Source: CBDAPI01 sp964565865 (GTDB lineage: Bacteria > Acidobacteriota > UBA6911 > RPQK01 > CBDAPI01). Taken from it: DNA of 16,460 nt. Every line of letters starts with the position of its first letter. Position 1 is the first letter of the stretch. The position numbers were made by a program, and so were the translations under genes. The DNA lies in the NCBI GenBank assembly GCA_964565865.1, contig CAZMGM010000047.1:1-16460 (forward strand), written 5' to 3'. This document shows, in pieces, positions 13,891 to 16,460 of this stretch. The notes beneath the pieces are model-generated. The model was not told the origin of the DNA, did not search any database, and saw only the letters and a program-made list of their open reading frames with translations.

Positions 13891-13905
13891 GGCGCTGGTC
13901 GCTAG

Positions 13906-14919
13906 TCAGCCCAGTGCGTCCACCATTAATTCTGCCATCTCTGCATTGGGGCCTTCCGGAGCCAGCTCCAGGTACTTTTTGAGGTGCTCGACTCCCTTGG
14001 GAATCGTATGCCTCTGCTGGGTCAAGATGATCCCCAGCTGATAGTGAGATTCGGCATGGTTGGGGACGGCCTCCAGAGCCTTCAGCAGCGCTTCCCTGGC
14101 TTGCACGGTGTTGGAAGCGTTAATGTGGCCTATGGCCATGTTGTAGAACGTATTTGCGGTGACTGAGGGATCACTTCCGGCGCTCAACTCCAGGGACTTG
14201 TCGTACATTTCCTGCGCCTTTTCCGGTTCCTTCAACTCACTGTAGATATTTCCTATGTTCTGGTAGACGGCAGCGTTGGGCGACAGTGCCGAGGCATTCT
14301 CATACGCTACCAGGGAATCCTGGAGCCGTTGGACTCTCTGATAAGCCTGTCCCAGGGCCGTCCAGACCGCGGGTTGTGCCTCGTCCAGCTGGATGGTGGA
14401 CAGGAAGATGTCAATAGCATCTGCGTACTGCCTATTTTTCAATAGAGCTTGACCATGGTCGTACAATTCAGAGATTTTTTCTTGCAGGGCAGCCTCTTTT
14501 TCCGTCGCCGTCTGCCGCCTGTTCATCTCGGCCCGCTCCTCGTCGGATATCTCGAAGTCAAACTTTGTGTTTGGGTCTCCTTTCGTGAGCTCGAAGTGGT
14601 AAACACCTCTTTTGTCATCGAAGATATCCATAGAAGCCCGGGCGCCCTCCAGAAACTGGCGGTTGTACCCTTCCTTGCTGACAATGATCCGGTAGCGGCC
14701 CTGGTAGACAATCCCGACGTGCATGTACTTGCCCTTCTTGTTGGTCTTGAGCTTGTACTTGCGGTTCACGTCCATGCCCTCAATCAGGACCTGAGCGTCC
14801 TTGAGAGGGTTACCCGCGCTGTCGGTTACCGTGCCGGTTACGCGTCCAACCTGGGCCAGACCAGCGGCCGGCACAACGAGCACGAAGAGTAGAGTCCAGG
14901 AGAAAAACTTTGTCTTCAT
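13906..14919 (-). CDS. Secreted protein: carboxypeptidase-regulatory-like beta domain plus TPRs
   Basis: A 337-residue exported protein. Residues 1-22 are a signal peptide (MKTKFFSWTLLFVLVVPAAG, cleaved near GLA). Residues about 26-112 form a carboxypeptidase-regulatory-like domain: GRVTGTVTDSAGNPLKDAQV, a KTNKKGKYMHVGIVYQGRY turn, then the IIVSKEGY strand. A charged helix (125-150) leads to about five TPRs up to residue 323. It shares its plan with the gene at 3252-4271 but differs in sequence, so the two are paralogues of one architecture. ATG 14919 overlaps the TGA of the helicase gene (ATGA), so the two genes are translationally coupled, an odd pairing of a DNA helicase with an exported scaffold. 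It is probably a periplasmic or surface scaffold; the substrate is unknown. Confidence 0.87.
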   Translation of the reverse strand: MKTKFFSWTLLFVLVVPAAGLAQVGRVTGTVTDSAGNPLKDAQVLIEGMDVNRKYKLKTNKKGKYMHVGIVYQGRYRIIVSKEGYNRQFLEGARASMDIFDDKRGVYHFELTKGDPNTKFDFEISDEERAEMNRRQTATEKEAALQEKISELYDHGQALLKNRQYADAIDIFLSTIQLDEAQPAVWTALGQAYQRVQRLQDSLVAYENASALSPNAAVYQNIGNIYSELKEPEKAQEMYDKSLELSAGSDPSVTANTFYNMAIGHINASNTVQAREALLKALEAVPNHAESHYQLGIILTQQRHTIPKGVEHLKKYLELAPEGPNAEMAELMVDALG

Positions 14920-16460
14920 GGTGCTTCACCCTCGTTTACGTGGGATGCTCGATGCAGTAGGAACCTTCTAAGCGATTCCATGTTATCGGTGACTTGACAC
15001 TTTGGCAAGCTGCGTACGAAAAGGGGTCCGTAGCGCCGCGTGCAGATCCGAGAATCAAGAATTGCCAGGATCCCAGAGTCGCTGCGGGATCGGATCAGGC
15101 GGCCCAGTCCCTGCTTGAGTGAGATAATGGCTTCGGGGACAGTATAGTCCAAGAAGGGGTCGCCTCCCTGCTCACGAATGCGGTTGAGGCGGGCCGCCAC
15201 GACCGGCTCGGTCGGTACCTGAAAAGGCAGCTTGTCAATGATAACGGCGCGTAGTGCCTCACCCTTGACATCGACTCCTTCCCAGAAACTGGAGGTGGCA
15301 CACAGAACCGCATTGGGAGTTCTCTTGAACTTGCGAAGCAGGCGGTGACGCGGAATGTCTCCCTGTCGGAAAACCGGGTAGGGCAACATCTGGGACAGTG
15401 AAGAGTAGAAGTAGTTCATGTTGTGGATACTGGTGCAGAGGACGAAGGCGTGTCCCCCCGAGATTTCCAACAGTTCCGAAACCACCGGCAAGGCGCTGGG
15501 AAGAAAATGGTGATTCCCAGGCTGGGGGAGATCGCGGGCAACAAAAAGAATCGTCTGTTTGTCGTAATCAAACTCGCTCTCGACGCTCAATTCTACGGGT
15601 TCGGGAATTCCCAGTCGCCGTTGCAGGTAACCGAAGTCTCCGCCTGTGCTCAGGGTTGCTGAAGTGAGGATTACGGTGTCAGTCTTGCGGAACAGCTTCT
15701 CGTGCAAAAGATGCGCCACGTTGATGGGAGTCACATGCACAAAAACTCCACCCTGACGGTGCTCGTACCAGTAGACGTTTTCGACGCTGTCGCGTCCGAA
15801 GATCCTGTCCAGGTCCTCTGCTAGCTTCTCCACTCTGCGAACCAGTGCTTCCCACTCATCGGGACGGGGGTGGACCAGTTGAAGCTCCGAGTAGAGAACC
15901 CGCAGCGTGCTTCTCAGGCGGGCGTAGTTGGGTGCCAGTTCATCGCGAAGATCGACGATGCCGTTCTCGGAGCGGAAGAAGTTCAGGGAATAGCGGCTGT
16001 CCTTGCCTGGAAAGGCCGCAAAGAGGCGATGGGATTCCTGCACGACCCCGCTGATTGCCACTGGCGGGTTCGGTCTTCCCGCGAAAGCTCTTTGCAGATC
16101 GCCGGCCAGGTCATCGAATCGTCGATTGCTCAGGTGGCTGCCGAAGTGCTGGGCCACAATGTCCTCTACCCGGTGGGCTTCGTCAAGAATCAGCACACCG
16201 TGGTCGGGGAGGATCCTCCCGATCTCATCACTTTCCATGGCGAGGTTGGCGAAGAAAAGAGCGTGATTGACAATAATCAGGTCGGCCTCGAACGCCTTCT
16301 GCCTCATACGGGTAATGAAACAGCCGGAAAAATCATCGCAGGCCTGGCCAGTGCAGATGTCACTACGGGCGTCCATCTGGTGCCAGAAGGGATCGTCGTC
16401 CCCCAGCCACTCGATTTCGCTTCGTTCCCCGGAGGCTGAACCCTCTGCCCATTCCTCAAG
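14916..16460 (-). CDS. dinG: DinG/XPD-type superfamily 2 DNA helicase, 5' end outside window
   Basis: Partial: the frame is open to the right edge, giving 514 visible residues, and the start lies outside the window. DinG-like helicases unwind DNA 5' to 3' with ATP and carry an iron-sulfur cluster. An in-frame Met at 16376 is internal, because the 28 codons before it (LEEWAEGSASGERSEIEW, then FWHQ) match the family. Visible Cys at segment positions 36, 41 and 47 (ICTGQACDDFSGCF) are the last three cluster ligands; the first should lie to the right. VNHALFFANLA is followed by the Walker B box DEAH at 93-96. TSATL is at 266-270, SFWEGVDV at 391-398 and QGLGRLIRS (motif VI) at 450-458. The Walker A motif lies outside the window. 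The role is DNA repair or R-loop removal by family knowledge. Confidence 0.93.
   Translation of the reverse strand, partial: LEEWAEGSASGERSEIEWLGDDDPFWHQMDARSDICTGQACDDFSGCFITRMRQKAFEADLIIVNHALFFANLAMESDEIGRILPDHGVLILDEAHRVEDIVAQHFGSHLSNRRFDDLAGDLQRAFAGRPNPPVAISGVVQESHRLFAAFPGKDSRYSLNFFRSENGIVDLRDELAPNYARLRSTLRVLYSELQLVHPRPDEWEALVRRVEKLAEDLDRIFGRDSVENVYWYEHRQGGVFVHVTPINVAHLLHEKLFRKTDTVILTSATLSTGGDFGYLQRRLGIPEPVELSVESEFDYDKQTILFVARDLPQPGNHHFLPSALPVVSELLEISGGHAFVLCTSIHNMNYFYSSLSQMLPYPVFRQGDIPRHRLLRKFKRTPNAVLCATSSFWEGVDVKGEALRAVIIDKLPFQVPTEPVVAARLNRIREQGGDPFLDYTVPEAIISLKQGLGRLIRSRSDSGILAILDSRICTRRYGPLFVRSLPKCQVTDNMESLRRFLLHRASHVNEGEAP

Noticed and set aside
13892..13917. Hairpin between convergent genes (GCGCTGG/CCAGTGC)
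   Set aside because: Seven pairs including a G-U, a 12-base loop and no T run, so too weak to call a terminator.

Overview
The window looks like a chromosomal segment of an Acidobacteriota bacterium or a close relative; this is an inference from the proteins, not a computed classification. The pointers are two secreted proteins with a carboxypeptidase-regulatory-like beta domain followed by TPRs, a FecR-like exported protein with an acidic linker and C-terminal membrane segment, a GAF-like protein ending in a FARLLVFEIKLYN-type helical module, and an 81-residue cysteine protein. Base composition is moderately GC-rich. I see no phage genes, transposase, CRISPR array, tRNA or rRNA.

Layout. 1-2636: a 55-bp sequence identical to the aldehyde dehydrogenase leader, a decayed SUMF1/formylglycine-generating-enzyme fragment, a FecR-like exported protein, an aldehyde dehydrogenase, and a strong 14-bp-stem terminator. 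2637-3251: a gene-poor stretch holding the broken 5' end of a GH29 alpha-L-fucosidase. 3252-5245 (minus): a secreted TPR protein and proC. 5395-8916 (plus): a GAF-like regulator-type protein, a class I aminotransferase and a chorismate mutase/prephenate dehydrogenase. The last two overlap by ATGA and make a compact tyrosine-branch unit. 9048-11353: a small Cys protein, an HDAC-family deacetylase (minus), a membrane zinc-ribbon protein (minus) and a truncated beta-sandwich ORF (plus). 11350-13136 (minus): an apparent operon of membrane-anchored TPR protein, YHS/TRASH-like metal-site protein and NAD kinase. 13201-13890 (plus): a HEAT-repeat protein. 13906-16460 (minus): a DinG-type helicase running off the right edge, overlapping by ATGA a second secreted TPR protein.

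Most genes are housekeeping or lineage-typical. I found no complete new defence or mobile system. The most unusual signal is between genes: several arrays of 7-bp-periodic repeats (2910-2936, 4352-4386, 8957-8984, 10458-10527, and weakly 1059-1107). One of them sits inside the fucosidase remnant. Removing exactly two 7-bp units there restores the fucosidase frame, which suggests the heptads grow by local tandem duplication. The second theme is gene decay: SUMF1 and fucosidase fragments together suggest that a sulfated-fucan or glycan-degrading capacity was lost here.
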